DNA from: CBDBLK01 sp965243145
Lineage (GTDB): Bacteria > Bdellovibrionota > Bacteriovoracia > Bacteriovoracales > Bacteriovoracaceae
Reading direction: 5' to 3'
Assembly (NCBI GenBank): GCA_965243145.1
Contig: CBDEUB010000002.1
Coordinates: forward strand, 2,046,001 to 2,110,000
DNA length: 64,000 bases
The notes under the pieces: generated by a model
Databases searched by the model: none
What the model was told of the DNA's origin: nothing
Seen by the model: the letters and a program-made list of their open reading frames with translations, nothing else
Translations under genes and position numbers: made by a program
Part shown: piece after piece, positions 1 through 9,349 of the stretch
Position numbering within the stretch: position 1 is the stretch's first letter
How the letters are laid out: every line of letters starts with the position of its first letter

Positions 1-3000
1 CCAATGCCTTCGTTGGAAACAAATTGGTTAAAATAAACATTGAGGTTGGTGCCGTCGGGAATTTTACAAATCTTTTGTGAATTGCCTCGTTCGTCTTCAT
101 CGACGGCAAAATGACTGCAACATTCAGAGGCGTTTTTGACGGCGTAGTTGGCCCTAACGCAACATTGGAATAAGCTACTGGAAAAAACGGGGTCGAAATT
201 AACCCGATCTTGCAAAACAATGCGTGAATTGGGATTGGAGGCGTCGGCAGCGGTATTCCCAGGATCGTAGATGGATTGAAGACTTCTTCCATTAACTGCT
301 AAATTATTGCTTACAAAAGAAATGGCATCAAAGCCGGTGCGATTATTTTGGGTGACATCAAAAAGGCCCGCTATCAATTGGGAACGGTTGGAATTGCAAT
401 AAATGGGTTCGTAGAAAATTTGAGGAATCCCCAGGAGTTCAAAGCGGGACAATTTGGTGAGGTAGTAGAGATCATTGCCCGATTTAAGGCCGGAAATAGC
501 GGAACTTGTAGTTGGGTTGGGAGTTGTGTCGTGATAATACCCCCCTCTGCCTTGAACTCTAAATTCAATATCAACATAAGCGTAATCCCAGGCGTTGGAT
601 TGATTGAGAGTGCTATCATCGGCCAGATCGAGAGTGTCTCGATCATCCGCTCTGGCGTGAAAAACCAAAAATCCGCCTTCGTCTCGGATACACCACTCTC
701 TTTCATTGAGGTCGGCCTCTGGGTTATCGTTGATGCTGGGGCAGGGGTCTCTAAAGGTAAGATCAGTGGCAAAAAATTCTGGAGCACCTAAACTTTCGTC
801 GACATAAGTGATGGATACGCTTTCGATATTGCTAAAAGTGTTTGTGATAGGGAAGCTGGTGCTGTAACCAATATAAGCGGGCAAGTAGAAGCTGACTCCG
901 GTATAGGTTTCACCGTGTCTCATGTAGTTATAAATAGCATCATTGGTGACATCCATAGGAGTTGGATTGGGGAAGGGCACTGGAGCGTAGAGAACTTCAT
1001 CGGAAAGTTCAATGCCATCGACTCCTCCCTGAAAGGGAGAACTGATAGGTTTGGTGGAGAGCACAGCAATCTGCTCTGCCGTTGTGAATCCTCTGGGATT
1101 AAGGATTTCAGAATTGGCCGCCTGGGGAGTTGTTCTTTGAATGCACCCGCCATCGGCCGGAGACAGGCACAAGCGTTGGTAGTCTTGTTGGTAAATATCG
1201 TCTTCCACAAAATCAACACGGTCTTGGTAAAGTTCGCTGTCGTAATTAAGGCAGGAAAAATTTTCAATATCGAATGATATGCGGTCGTTGAGAGTCCAGT
1301 CATGCCCTTCATCGGCGAATTTTCTAATCCACCCTCCCCCGCAACAGGTCGATTTTCCGGTTTCTTGAAAAGTTTTCCATTGAAAGGATTTGGAATTATT
1401 ATTTGCGGTAACAATTGGTGCTTGAGGATAAACTGTATTGGGATTGGCCGCAGGGTTACCGTCAGTGGCCTGGGCCACTTCGTAGCGACTGTAGCGTCCC
1501 GTTGCTCTGGGGTTATCGGCGGGAAATGAATCTACATCGAGTCCGGTATTGATGGCAGAAGTATCGTCCGCTAGGCCAGGATAGGTTTCGGAAAACATGG
1601 TAAATTCTTTTCCGACCGTGCGACAGCAGCGATTTTGGGACATATCGTATTGGTAGTAAACGCTGTTTCTTATGTTGGGAATGGGAGTGGCCTGACCACA
1701 AATTAAAGATTCTTGCCAAAACATGAGTTCGGCATCGGTTCCACCGAAATTTTCCCTATTGAGAAAGAATGTTTGTTCTTGGTGAAGCCGGCCGGGAGAG
1801 CAGTCGAGGTCAGTGTGGCACAAGGCCCCTGTTCGGCGCAAGCAGGCATCAGTGGCCAATCCCGGAGATTGGATGCTTGACAGTTGTGGAAGTGGTGCAA
1901 GTTCAATGGCACTAAAGGGAGAAATCCATTCACCGGAACTGTCATTGAATTGCCCTTCTCCACCACACATATTTTGAGTTCGGGAAAGGGCCGTTTCATT
2001 GGCCAAAACAATATCCCCTTGTAAAGTGTTCTGATTGGCGCGGGTTTCTATGGCAGGACAGGCAAGCGTGCGTTCGCCTCCTGAGAGAGAATTTGCGCAA
2101 GAACTGATTTGGTTGATATAATCGGCCCTGCCCAAATTGTCTTTGTCCAAGTGGCGTTGCAGAAATGCCGTGGCCAAAGATTTCCCCGGACGGCAAATGC
2201 CAAAATCTTCGATTTGGCCAGAGTCATAAATCTGGGCATTGTAACGAATATTTCCCTGAGCGGTATCGCTCAAGCTGCTGTCTCCTTCCATATAGCTCAA
2301 CGGACGGCCCAAAACATCGGATTCTTGGCCAAAGAGAAAATTGTCTATGGGTTCGGGGTCGCGTGCCACTTTAGAGTTGTAATGATTAGCACCCAAATCG
2401 GCACAATAAAAATTGGGTGCACAGGCGAAGAGTTTGTGTTGGTTTTCTTCCAAAGTGGTGTAATTCTTTTTACAGATAGTACCGGCCCCGCGGTACACAC
2501 ATCGTTTTCGAGAACCACTGGGAATATTTCCTTCCAAGATGCGCCCGAGTCCAATTTCTTCATATTCTTGATTGCCCAATTCTTCGGCATCAATGTTGAA
2601 TTTGGGCCAATGAGTGCGAAAGCTCGATATGGTGGCACATTTGTATTCCCAACCCAGGCGTGTAATGCAATCCGAATCGGTTTCGCATTGATGCCAACGC
2701 TGGCAACTGGCACCCGTGGATTGATTGGGGTCTTCGGGTTCTAGTTCCGGATGATAATCAAAATTGGCGGCCTGGGTTTCTCCACGGTTGGTATCTAACA
2801 GAATTTGCACTGACAAACTGCTGGGATCGGCCAGATCGGCGAAAGGCCGGTTTATGGCCAAAAAAAGTTTTTTGGTTTTGGCGACAACTCGACGGGCCTT
2901 GCCGACGGCAAACCAGGTAACGCCATCAAATGAACCGATCAATGCTCCTTGGTTAAAGCCGTACCAATCGCGCTGGTATCCGTTGACATAAAGTGCGGCC

Positions 3001-4781
3001 TGGGTTTCCAGGCGTGAGCGGCGCTGGGCCACTACATCCGAATTTTTTTGATGGGCAAAAGGCAACATGGTGGGGGGTAACCAGCAGGCACGGCCGAAGA
3101 CAGTATCTTCGTAGTTTCCCAGGGAAGTGTTGTCTCTAAGAACCGAGCGGTTGGTGGTGTAGCCTATTGCTTCGAGCCCCTTGCCTTGATCTGATCTGGG
3201 ATGGGCCGAAAAGGCCTCAAACCAATTGTCAGTCGAGCACTGAAAACAGGGAGTGTAATAACCGCTAGTGGTGGCAATGATATAGCTTTGGTCGGGTTCG
3301 AGGTAAACCACTTTGGCGGGAAGTGCCTGATCGAGGGCGAGAGAAAAGGAACCAATGAGCGCATTCATACTGAAAGGCGCACTGTCGGCGTTGGTTTTGG
3401 CCACATCGTCAAGGTAGTGAAAGGGGGCACCTTCCGATTCCATTTGATCGGTGTATTGAGTGAGGTCGTCGATGGCCTGGCCATCGTCTCGGCGAAAAAA
3501 ACGGTGGGGAGCGGTATTGGCAGAGATTTCGAGTTTGAGTTCTTGAAAAGGTTTGGGTGGTATTTGCTTGGGAGGAATGTCGCACACCACTTCGATGATG
3601 CTTCCATCTTGACCGCGAACAACTTTAAGTCCAAACCCAGGACAGCGGGGGCCTTGAATTGTGTTGCTTTGACTCAAAGACGAGGCCTCGTCACAACCAC
3701 ACTTGTCCCAGACTCTATTTCTAGTTTTTATGTAGTCACTTTGATTGAAGTTCGGCCCACAAACCTGCATTCCTGCAAAATCGGATTCTTCTTTTTTGCC
3801 TTCTTCAAGGCATTGATATTCGGCAATCAATTCTTGCAGGCGGGCATCCGCCGAAGCGTCGGCATCAGGAAATTCGGTTACGATTGGCCTTTCAGTTGGA
3901 ATGTTTCGAGGACACACAAAGTAAATGTGTGGCCATTGAATAAAGCGTTGGGCATCGAGGGCCACTTCCGCTATGGCACTTGCGTAATCTGTATGGGAAG
4001 AGGCCTGCGGCCTTAAAGCACCGTCTTTGACACATTGGTTTTCCAGACAACAGTCCAGGCCCTTGCTCGAACATTGTGCTTGAGTGCAAGTTTGGCCTTC
4101 ATTGGCCCTGGAAGACGAGGTGTCTATTCTCAAATCCAAAGCATCCAAAATCAGTTGGTCTTCCGCAATCCGTTGGTGAATATCAATAGAGCCATTGGCC
4201 GAGAGATAGAGACTGATGTTGGTTGAATGAATTACCCCACGGCAAGTGGGACACAATTCCGGCAACGAATAGGCAATGCTAGTGGCGGTAAAAGAATTTT
4301 GAGATGACTCGATAATTCTCATGCCTGGGCCATCGCAAACTTCGGCATTAAGGTCGCGTTCGGGAATATCAATGCGCAACAGCTTCTCCTGCGTATTGGT
4401 GGAAAAATTGGGAAAGCTAATGGGGATAGCACGCAGGCGCAGATTGTCGGCAATGCTTGCCGAATTGAAACTGGCCACTAAACAATAAATTTGGGACATA
4501 TTTTGTTCCAAACTCAAAAAATTGTGAATCCTCTCACCTCTCAAATAAGTCACAGTATTGGAATTTTCGTTGAGGATGAGAGTTGAACCCACATTTTTGT
4601 TGGCGTTGTGCCAGTAGGCAGAGTTCGAGTTAAAAACTGGAGGTTCTGGTTCGGAATCCGTTTCTTCTCCCGTACTTCCGGCCAATGTTTGGCGTTCGCC
4701 GGACACATTCTGTTGAGGCACACATGAGTTCAATCCTAGATAAAATGATAGAATTGTAGTCCAAACAATATTCCATCGCAT
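1..4781 (-). CDS. Giant cysteine-rich lipoprotein, C-terminus outside window (paralogue of 15120-20093)
   Basis: Function is not recognised. The reading frame is open from an ATG at 4781 to the left edge (about 1,593 codons, no stop), so the C-terminus is missing. The N-terminus has a hydrophobic stretch ending LGLNSC, a plausible lipobox with the acylated Cys near residue 20. Many Cys are paired (CSSKGLDCC, CFQC, SECC), suggesting a disulfide-rich exported protein. It aligns along its length with the plus-strand protein at 15120-20093: VFGRACWLPPTMLPF here versus LFGRACWLPATMIPW there, SVQILLDT versus RITVQDT, and near the edge CCVRANYAVKNASECC versus CCLPAGTKVDSDTDPERCC. The Shine-Dalgarno is weak. 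It lies 91 bp downstream of the 918-aa secreted protein on the same strand and may share its transcript. Plus-strand frames in this interval are shadows. Confidence 0.85.
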   Translation of the reverse strand, partial: MRWNIVWTTILSFYLGLNSCVPQQNVSGERQTLAGSTGEETDSEPEPPVFNSNSAYWHNANKNVGSTLILNENSNTVTYLRGERIHNFLSLEQNMSQIYCLVASFNSASIADNLRLRAIPISFPNFSTNTQEKLLRIDIPERDLNAEVCDGPGMRIIESSQNSFTATSIAYSLPELCPTCRGVIHSTNISLYLSANGSIDIHQRIAEDQLILDALDLRIDTSSSRANEGQTCTQAQCSSKGLDCCLENQCVKDGALRPQASSHTDYASAIAEVALDAQRFIQWPHIYFVCPRNIPTERPIVTEFPDADASADARLQELIAEYQCLEEGKKEESDFAGMQVCGPNFNQSDYIKTRNRVWDKCGCDEASSLSQSNTIQGPRCPGFGLKVVRGQDGSIIEVVCDIPPKQIPPKPFQELKLEISANTAPHRFFRRDDGQAIDDLTQYTDQMESEGAPFHYLDDVAKTNADSAPFSMNALIGSFSLALDQALPAKVVYLEPDQSYIIATTSGYYTPCFQCSTDNWFEAFSAHPRSDQGKGLEAIGYTTNRSVLRDNTSLGNYEDTVFGRACWLPPTMLPFAHQKNSDVVAQRRSRLETQAALYVNGYQRDWYGFNQGALIGSFDGVTWFAVGKARRVVAKTKKLFLAINRPFADLADPSSLSVQILLDTNRGETQAANFDYHPELEPEDPNQSTGASCQRWHQCETDSDCITRLGWEYKCATISSFRTHWPKFNIDAEELGNQEYEEIGLGRILEGNIPSGSRKRCVYRGAGTICKKNYTTLEENQHKLFACAPNFYCADLGANHYNSKVARDPEPIDNFLFGQESDVLGRPLSYMEGDSSLSDTAQGNIRYNAQIYDSGQIEDFGICRPGKSLATAFLQRHLDKDNLGRADYINQISSCANSLSGGERTLACPAIETRANQNTLQGDIVLANETALSRTQNMCGGEGQFNDSSGEWISPFSAIELAPLPQLSSIQSPGLATDACLRRTGALCHTDLDCSPGRLHQEQTFFLNRENFGGTDAELMFWQESLICGQATPIPNIRNSVYYQYDMSQNRCCRTVGKEFTMFSETYPGLADDTSAINTGLDVDSFPADNPRATGRYSRYEVAQATDGNPAANPNTVYPQAPIVTANNNSKSFQWKTFQETGKSTCCGGGWIRKFADEGHDWTLNDRISFDIENFSCLNYDSELYQDRVDFVEDDIYQQDYQRLCLSPADGGCIQRTTPQAANSEILNPRGFTTAEQIAVLSTKPISSPFQGGVDGIELSDEVLYAPVPFPNPTPMDVTNDAIYNYMRHGETYTGVSFYLPAYIGYSTSFPITNTFSNIESVSITYVDESLGAPEFFATDLTFRDPCPSINDNPEADLNEREWCIRDEGGFLVFHARADDRDTLDLADDSTLNQSNAWDYAYVDIEFRVQGRGGYYHDTTPNPTTSSAISGLKSGNDLYYLTKLSRFELLGIPQIFYEPIYCNSNRSQLIAGLFDVTQNNRTGFDAISFVSNNLAVNGRSLQSIYDPGNTAADASNPNSRIVLQDRVNFDPVFSSSLFQCCVRANYAVKNASECCSHFAVDEDERGNSQKICKIPDGTNLNVYFNQFVSNEGI

Positions 4782-4872
4782 ATTTTTGGCATCGGATATT
4801 AAGTCTCGGTGTCTTAACTGGAAAGAAGCAAAATCGGAGAATGGGGTCAGCTTTGCCGCTGGGAAAATTCAA

Positions 4873-7629
4873 TCAAGGAAGGCCAAAATTGGTTTGGTTT
4901 CCTGGGCCATTGTAGGGTTGAGGTGCATTCCCCAAAAAAGTCCGATTGAAATAAGCGGGATGGGCAAAGGGGTTGGGGCCACCCACGCGGTTTTGCATAT
5001 ATTGGTTGTAGGCCCTCCAAGTGTCCTGGTTGGTATAATTGGCCCAGGGATTGGAAGCGGGTGGAACATACCAATACAAATCTTGAGCAGGGCCTGAAAA
5101 GGTGTGTTGGTTGTGTATGAGTCCAGTCGTGTACCACTGTGCTGCGGAAGTGGCAGAAATTTGAGCAAAGGCCATCAACCAAGCAGAATTGTTTTTTGCC
5201 CTGGTGTACGACCCGGTGACATTTCCTTTCCGATCCTTGTAAATTGTTGTTCTGGTGAAAGAAGAAGGTTGGTTTATTTGATTAGGCCGTGATCCAATTT
5301 GTGAAGAAATCCGGCCTCCCTTTACGCTTGGTGAGGCAGTGGTATAGGGTACACGATTTGTGGGAGAAGATTCCAATGGCCTATTGGGGATAGTTACATT
5401 GGGGACATCTATTGGAGTGGAGTCTAATGGTTTATTGGGAGTGGTGATATGGGGAACATTTGTTGGCGTGGAATCCAATGGCCTGTTGGGAGTGGTGATA
5501 TGGGGAACATTTGTTGGTGTGGAATCCAACGGCCTATTAGGAGTGGTGATATGGGGAACGCCATGTCCTGAAGAGGCCAAAGGCCTAATGGGGGAGGGAG
5601 ATTGACCGCTATTGACATTGGGAGGAAGCGCATAAGAAGTAATCCCTGAAGATTCCAATGGTGCTGGCGGTGCGGATTGCGGTTGGTTGATATAGTTAAA
5701 ATTCGGTTGAGAGGAGGAATTTATGAGTTCTCTGAATCTTTGATCATTTCCTGTAATTGAACCCAAGTTTGCTCCTCGCCTGATTGGGCCTGATTGCTCT
5801 GTATTGGAGTTTGCTGCCGTTTTTTCTCTCCGAATAGAATTTCTCGATTCTATATTGGGATTAGAGGATTCGGGAAGAAATCCGGCCGATCCGTTGGAAA
5901 GCAGGGGAACTCCATTATTTTCTGAAGATTTTGATGGCCTATTCGGCACAGTGATATGAGGTATTCCTATTGGCGAGGATTCCAACGGTGTTGATGAAGC
6001 AGATTGTGGTTGAGCGATGTAGTTAAAATTTGACGGGGAGGAAGAATTGATGAGTTCTCTGAATCTTTGATCATTTCCTGTAATTGAACCCAAGTTTGCT
6101 CCTTGCCTGATTGGGCCTGATTGCTCTGTGTTGGAGTTTGTTGCCGTTCTTTCTCCCTGGACAGAATTTCTCGATTCTCTATTGGGATTAGAAGATTCGG
6201 GAAGAAATCCGGCCGACCCACTGGAAATTAAAGGTGCTCTTTGGGTTGGCGGTGGCGATTGGACATCTTCGCTTGTATCGGGATAAATACTTGATATTTT
6301 ATTGGGAAAAACAACTTCTGGGGCCATTTTTTGGGCCATAACATTGATTCCTTCGTCAAACCAGGGGGCGCAAAAATGGGCGTATTCACGGCGGTAAACT
6401 CGAAATGGCCCCGGTTGAGTCACTCCGTTAAGTCGTGAATGGACTCTTTGGCAAGCGCTTGCTAATTCTTGGTTGATGAAACCTTCTTCTTTTTCGGAAA
6501 TAAAACCGATAAATTCTCCGGCAAATTGAACGACCTCTTCTGGACTTTCACTTGGCCCAAGACTTGGAAGACAATTTGAATCAGTAGGGGTAATAAATTC
6601 GACTTTATCTTCTTCGTAGGAACATTTTTTACGCATTTGAAAAGCGGCATAATTTTTAAACCATTCTAATTCTTTGTATTCGGGATGAGCGTGAATTTGG
6701 TTAATAGCATTGTTGAGAATTTCCAGGCGCTCTTTTATTTCTCTCATTTTCGTCTCTATATTGCGAAAATCTATTCCATCGTCATTATTATCCAGAGAGC
6801 GGTTTTGAGTGGGGGTAGATGTGTAGAAATCTGCAATGACCTGATTCATTCGATCGGCCTGGGCCTGTTCTTGACCTATATCTCCAATCCTGAGTTTAAG
6901 AAAAGCATTGGCCACTTTGCCTCTCATAGCGGGGTTGTTAAACAAGGTGTGAATTTCATTTCCAAAAGGTGTAGAACTGGCCGTCTGTGGTCTGGTGCTA
7001 GTCGAGGCCACGACATAACCGGATACCAGATTGTTAAGCATAGAGGCAAATAAGGGGTTGTCAGTGTACCCTTCCTCTTGGAGTCGGCAATAGACATGTT
7101 TTTCCCCTTCGCTTTCGCATTTGTCTTCCAGGTGTTGATACAGTTGTTCTTCTGAGTGTCTGGAAGGCCCCCCTTGACAATGGGGCAACAAGGGGTCGTT
7201 TTCACAAAGTTCCCTTTCTCCTTGATTGAGATGGGGATAAGGGCCAAGGTCAAAATCTTTGGCCATTTCAACCACACTGTCGGCCAGGGCAAAATTTAAA
7301 AAGGCATTTTGAGATTGGCCAGGGTCAGGGTTGGATTTTCCGATAAAACCTGAAACTTGCTGATGCAAGTTATGCAATCCTTGATAAACGGAAAGTTGGG
7401 CCGAAAGCAGATCAAATTCTTCTTGGAGGTTTAAAAGGCCCAACGGATTGCCTTCACTGTCTTTGAGATTAGAGACAAGATCAAAGGCCCTCATTTGCAA
7501 GGATTGAAAACGGTTTTTGTAGTCTTGACAAGAGAGTTCCGGGGCCTCTTGGGCCATAGTTGGAATATGTCCAGAAGTTAGATAGAGGAAAATGGTCAAA
7601 AAGGTTTTTTTGAAAGTAAATAAGCTCAT
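4873..7629 (-). CDS. Secreted protein with two classes of internal repeat (918 aa)
   Basis: Family not recognised. The start is well supported: GGAGG sits 4 bases before the ATG. Residues 1-26 form a signal peptide (KK, a hydrophobic core, TMA before QEA). Residues about 30-440 look helical and charged. Around residues 460-690 a 109-residue unit occurs twice (SAGFLPESSNPN...GANLGSITGNDQRFRELINSSS). It is followed by four 17-residue Pro/Thr-rich units related to VPHITTPNRPLDSTPTN. The C-terminus (about 800-918) is rich in Trp, Tyr and Asn. It precedes the giant lipoprotein by 91 bp, so a shared surface role is possible. Low-complexity linkers suggest an extended surface or periplasmic protein. 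Confidence 0.85.
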   Translation of the reverse strand: MSLFTFKKTFLTIFLYLTSGHIPTMAQEAPELSCQDYKNRFQSLQMRAFDLVSNLKDSEGNPLGLLNLQEEFDLLSAQLSVYQGLHNLHQQVSGFIGKSNPDPGQSQNAFLNFALADSVVEMAKDFDLGPYPHLNQGERELCENDPLLPHCQGGPSRHSEEQLYQHLEDKCESEGEKHVYCRLQEEGYTDNPLFASMLNNLVSGYVVASTSTRPQTASSTPFGNEIHTLFNNPAMRGKVANAFLKLRIGDIGQEQAQADRMNQVIADFYTSTPTQNRSLDNNDDGIDFRNIETKMREIKERLEILNNAINQIHAHPEYKELEWFKNYAAFQMRKKCSYEEDKVEFITPTDSNCLPSLGPSESPEEVVQFAGEFIGFISEKEEGFINQELASACQRVHSRLNGVTQPGPFRVYRREYAHFCAPWFDEGINVMAQKMAPEVVFPNKISSIYPDTSEDVQSPPPTQRAPLISSGSAGFLPESSNPNRESRNSVQGERTATNSNTEQSGPIRQGANLGSITGNDQRFRELINSSSPSNFNYIAQPQSASSTPLESSPIGIPHITVPNRPSKSSENNGVPLLSNGSAGFLPESSNPNIESRNSIRREKTAANSNTEQSGPIRRGANLGSITGNDQRFRELINSSSQPNFNYINQPQSAPPAPLESSGITSYALPPNVNSGQSPSPIRPLASSGHGVPHITTPNRPLDSTPTNVPHITTPNRPLDSTPTNVPHITTPNKPLDSTPIDVPNVTIPNRPLESSPTNRVPYTTASPSVKGGRISSQIGSRPNQINQPSSFTRTTIYKDRKGNVTGSYTRAKNNSAWLMAFAQISATSAAQWYTTGLIHNQHTFSGPAQDLYWYVPPASNPWANYTNQDTWRAYNQYMQNRVGGPNPFAHPAYFNRTFLGNAPQPYNGPGNQTNFGLP
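5366..5570 (-). repeat. Four tandem 51-bp coding repeats
   Basis: Units start at 5366, 5417, 5468 and 5519 on the plus strand, exactly 51 bp apart, and encode the 17-residue Pro/Thr-rich repeat of the 918-aa protein. The period keeps frame, so copy-number change would lengthen or shorten the protein without breaking it. Confidence 0.9.
5588..6240 (-). repeat. Two-copy 327-bp coding repeat
   Basis: Matching landmarks lie exactly 327 bp apart (for example 5725 and 6052, and 5864 and 6191), so a 109-codon unit is duplicated in frame inside the 918-aa protein. Long stretches are nearly identical at DNA level, which points to recent duplication or gene conversion. Confidence 0.85.
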
Positions 7630-7683
7630 TACGCCTCCATTTAAGGGGCGTATCGGTACCCGTTTAAACTACCTTTAAATTAA

Positions 7684-7711
7684 ATTATGTATTAAATTAT
7701 GTATTTTTCAA
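7684..7711 (-). promoter_or_regulatory. Putative sigma-70 promoter for the 918-aa gene
   Basis: On the minus strand TTGAAA (7706-7711) and CATAAT (7684-7689) are separated by 16 bp. Transcription would begin near 7677, leaving a leader of about 48 nt before the ATG at 7629. It is seen by eye only, in an AT-rich gap between two genes. Confidence 0.4.
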
Positions 7712-7735
7712 GAAAAATAATCGTGTATTCTTGCT

Positions 7736-9328
7736 CTAACTTTTATCCTTTTTGATCCACTCATGTTCGGGCCGTGCCATGATTGAGTTAATCAATTGCC
7801 TTACCCGCCTGGCCCCGGCACTGGCCTTGTGATGGACGATTTCTTTGGCCTGGGGGATAAATTCCATATAAAAGCGTTCGGCGACTTCGTACATGCCATG
7901 CCAGTGGGCATAGTCGGGTGCCATCATGGAGGCCCCATGGCGGGCGCGGCGGCCTTCGTGGTGCCAGAGGTAGAACCAAGTCCACTCTATCTCTTCATCG
8001 AAAGGTTTTTTGGTAATGAGGCCCTCTTTTTTGAGGGCCGCCATGATTTGACTTCCCGGTTTGGCAAATTTTTCGTTGTAGAGGTGAATAAAGTCGTCGT
8101 ACTGGCGGTAAAAACTGTTGACATAAGTTGAAGAGTGGCAATGCAAGCACACATTTTTCATGCGGTTGCGTTTGTTGTCAGCAGAGTCAGCAATGAGTTG
8201 GCGTCTTTTTTCCGGATCAGTCTCTTTAATAACTTTGTGATCTTTGTCGGTGTCCATTCTCAAACTGATGGGAGGGCGGTTTGTCCAAGAAATGCGCTCA
8301 CCCGGGTCGTGAGTGATTTTACCGCCATTTTTGCTATTGCCAGACATGTGGCAAGTGGCGCAAGTTGGGGCCTGGCTGTAGTCTTGCCCCAGAATCCAGG
8401 TTTCGGCATCGAGATTCATGTGCTGTTTGAGATCTCTGAAGGCCACACCGTGCTTGGATGCTTCATAAATTTCCTTTTGAGGATGGTCGGGGCCTAAGTG
8501 GCACTTACCGCAGTTTTCCGGTTGTCTGGCACGGCGGGGAGAAAAGTCGTGCCGACTGTGACAGGCCGAACAGGAACCCAAAGAACCGTCGATATTGATC
8601 CTCCCAATTCCCGTATTGGGCCAAGAATTGTGGTGGAAAAGCGGCCTGCCGCTTTCGTCTCGCTTGATTTTGGCCACTGCTTCCGCATTGGTAGGCATCC
8701 CGTTTTCATCGGGTTTCAAATCATCCACATTGATTTGCCCACCTTCGGTAGAGTGAAAACTGACTTTGCTGCCGTGACATTGCATACAGCCGACCACCAC
8801 TGAGGCCATGCCATTGACCTTACCGCCTTGGAGTGCGCCCAGGTATTCCGCTCCCGGTGTGCGGGAGTGGGGATCGAAAGGAATCCGTGACCCCTCAACT
8901 GTTTCGGCCAGATAGTTGTCGAGAGAGGCCAAAATATTTCCGGCCTTGGCGTGGTGGGATGCTTCAAATTCTTTGTATTCTTGAACATGGCATTTGGCAC
9001 AGTCTCTAGGAGTGACGATAGTGGCGATGCGTGCCCCTTCATGCATAAAAGAATCGGGATCGGCCTCATGGGCAGTATGACATTCGATGCAACCCACTCC
9101 TTTGACTGCGTGAGTGCTATTTTTCCAGTGGGAAACAATGGAGGGTGTTCCTTGAGCATGACATTCTACGCACCTTTGGGAAGATGCCGGAACGGCAATA
9201 TGAGGTGTGGCATGGCCGACTTCAATTTGTTGCCGGGTAATCTCTTTCCATTGCACTAAAAGCAGTGAGCACAAAAAAATGAGACTCAAAATGCCAATTA
9301 CTATTTTCTTCGTTTCCAAACTCATCAT
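7736..9328 (-). CDS. Octahaem cytochrome c, hydroxylamine-oxidoreductase (HAO) family, membrane-anchored
   Basis: Eight CXXCH haem-binding motifs are visible (CVECH near residue 53, then CIECH, CAKCH, CMQCH, CSACH, CGKCH, CATCH, CLHCH). The GPDHPQ...SKHG segment after the sixth motif and the HHEGRRARHG...PDYAHWHG segment near the C-terminus match what I know of HAO-type octahaem cytochromes. Residues 9-27 form one hydrophobic helix, which would anchor the protein with the haems in the periplasm. It lies 21 bp downstream of cytochrome b in the Rieske-cyt b operon, so it is probably the electron partner of that complex. Family members oxidise hydroxylamine or hydrazine, or reduce nitrite or hydroxylamine. 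The direction here cannot be told from sequence. No haem motif is missing. Confidence 0.9.
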   Translation of the reverse strand: MMSLETKKIVIGILSLIFLCSLLLVQWKEITRQQIEVGHATPHIAVPASSQRCVECHAQGTPSIVSHWKNSTHAVKGVGCIECHTAHEADPDSFMHEGARIATIVTPRDCAKCHVQEYKEFEASHHAKAGNILASLDNYLAETVEGSRIPFDPHSRTPGAEYLGALQGGKVNGMASVVVGCMQCHGSKVSFHSTEGGQINVDDLKPDENGMPTNAEAVAKIKRDESGRPLFHHNSWPNTGIGRINIDGSLGSCSACHSRHDFSPRRARQPENCGKCHLGPDHPQKEIYEASKHGVAFRDLKQHMNLDAETWILGQDYSQAPTCATCHMSGNSKNGGKITHDPGERISWTNRPPISLRMDTDKDHKVIKETDPEKRRQLIADSADNKRNRMKNVCLHCHSSTYVNSFYRQYDDFIHLYNEKFAKPGSQIMAALKKEGLITKKPFDEEIEWTWFYLWHHEGRRARHGASMMAPDYAHWHGMYEVAERFYMEFIPQAKEIVHHKASAGARRVRQLINSIMARPEHEWIKKDKS

Positions 9329-9349
9329 TGAACCCCTTATGTCAAAAGT

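Noticed and set aside
2640..2760. Suspected frameshift in the giant lipoprotein
   Set aside because: On re-reading, the frame continues without change (GASCQRWHQCETDSDC) in line with the paralogue. The suspicion came from a copying slip.
3201..4016. A 271-codon plus-strand open frame
   Set aside because: It lies antisense to the giant lipoprotein. The minus-strand frame aligns with the paralogue at 15120-20093 throughout, whereas this one shows no protein-like features.
5366..5570. CRISPR-like array of regularly spaced repeats
   Set aside because: The 51-bp units are contiguous, coding and in frame, with no separate spacers and no cas genes nearby.
7736..9328. Assignment of the multihaem protein as a NrfA-type nitrite reductase or cytochrome c554
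   Set aside because: Eight CXXCH motifs and the GPDHPQ and HHEGRR segments fit the HAO family. NrfA has about five haems with a CXXCK site and c554 has four.
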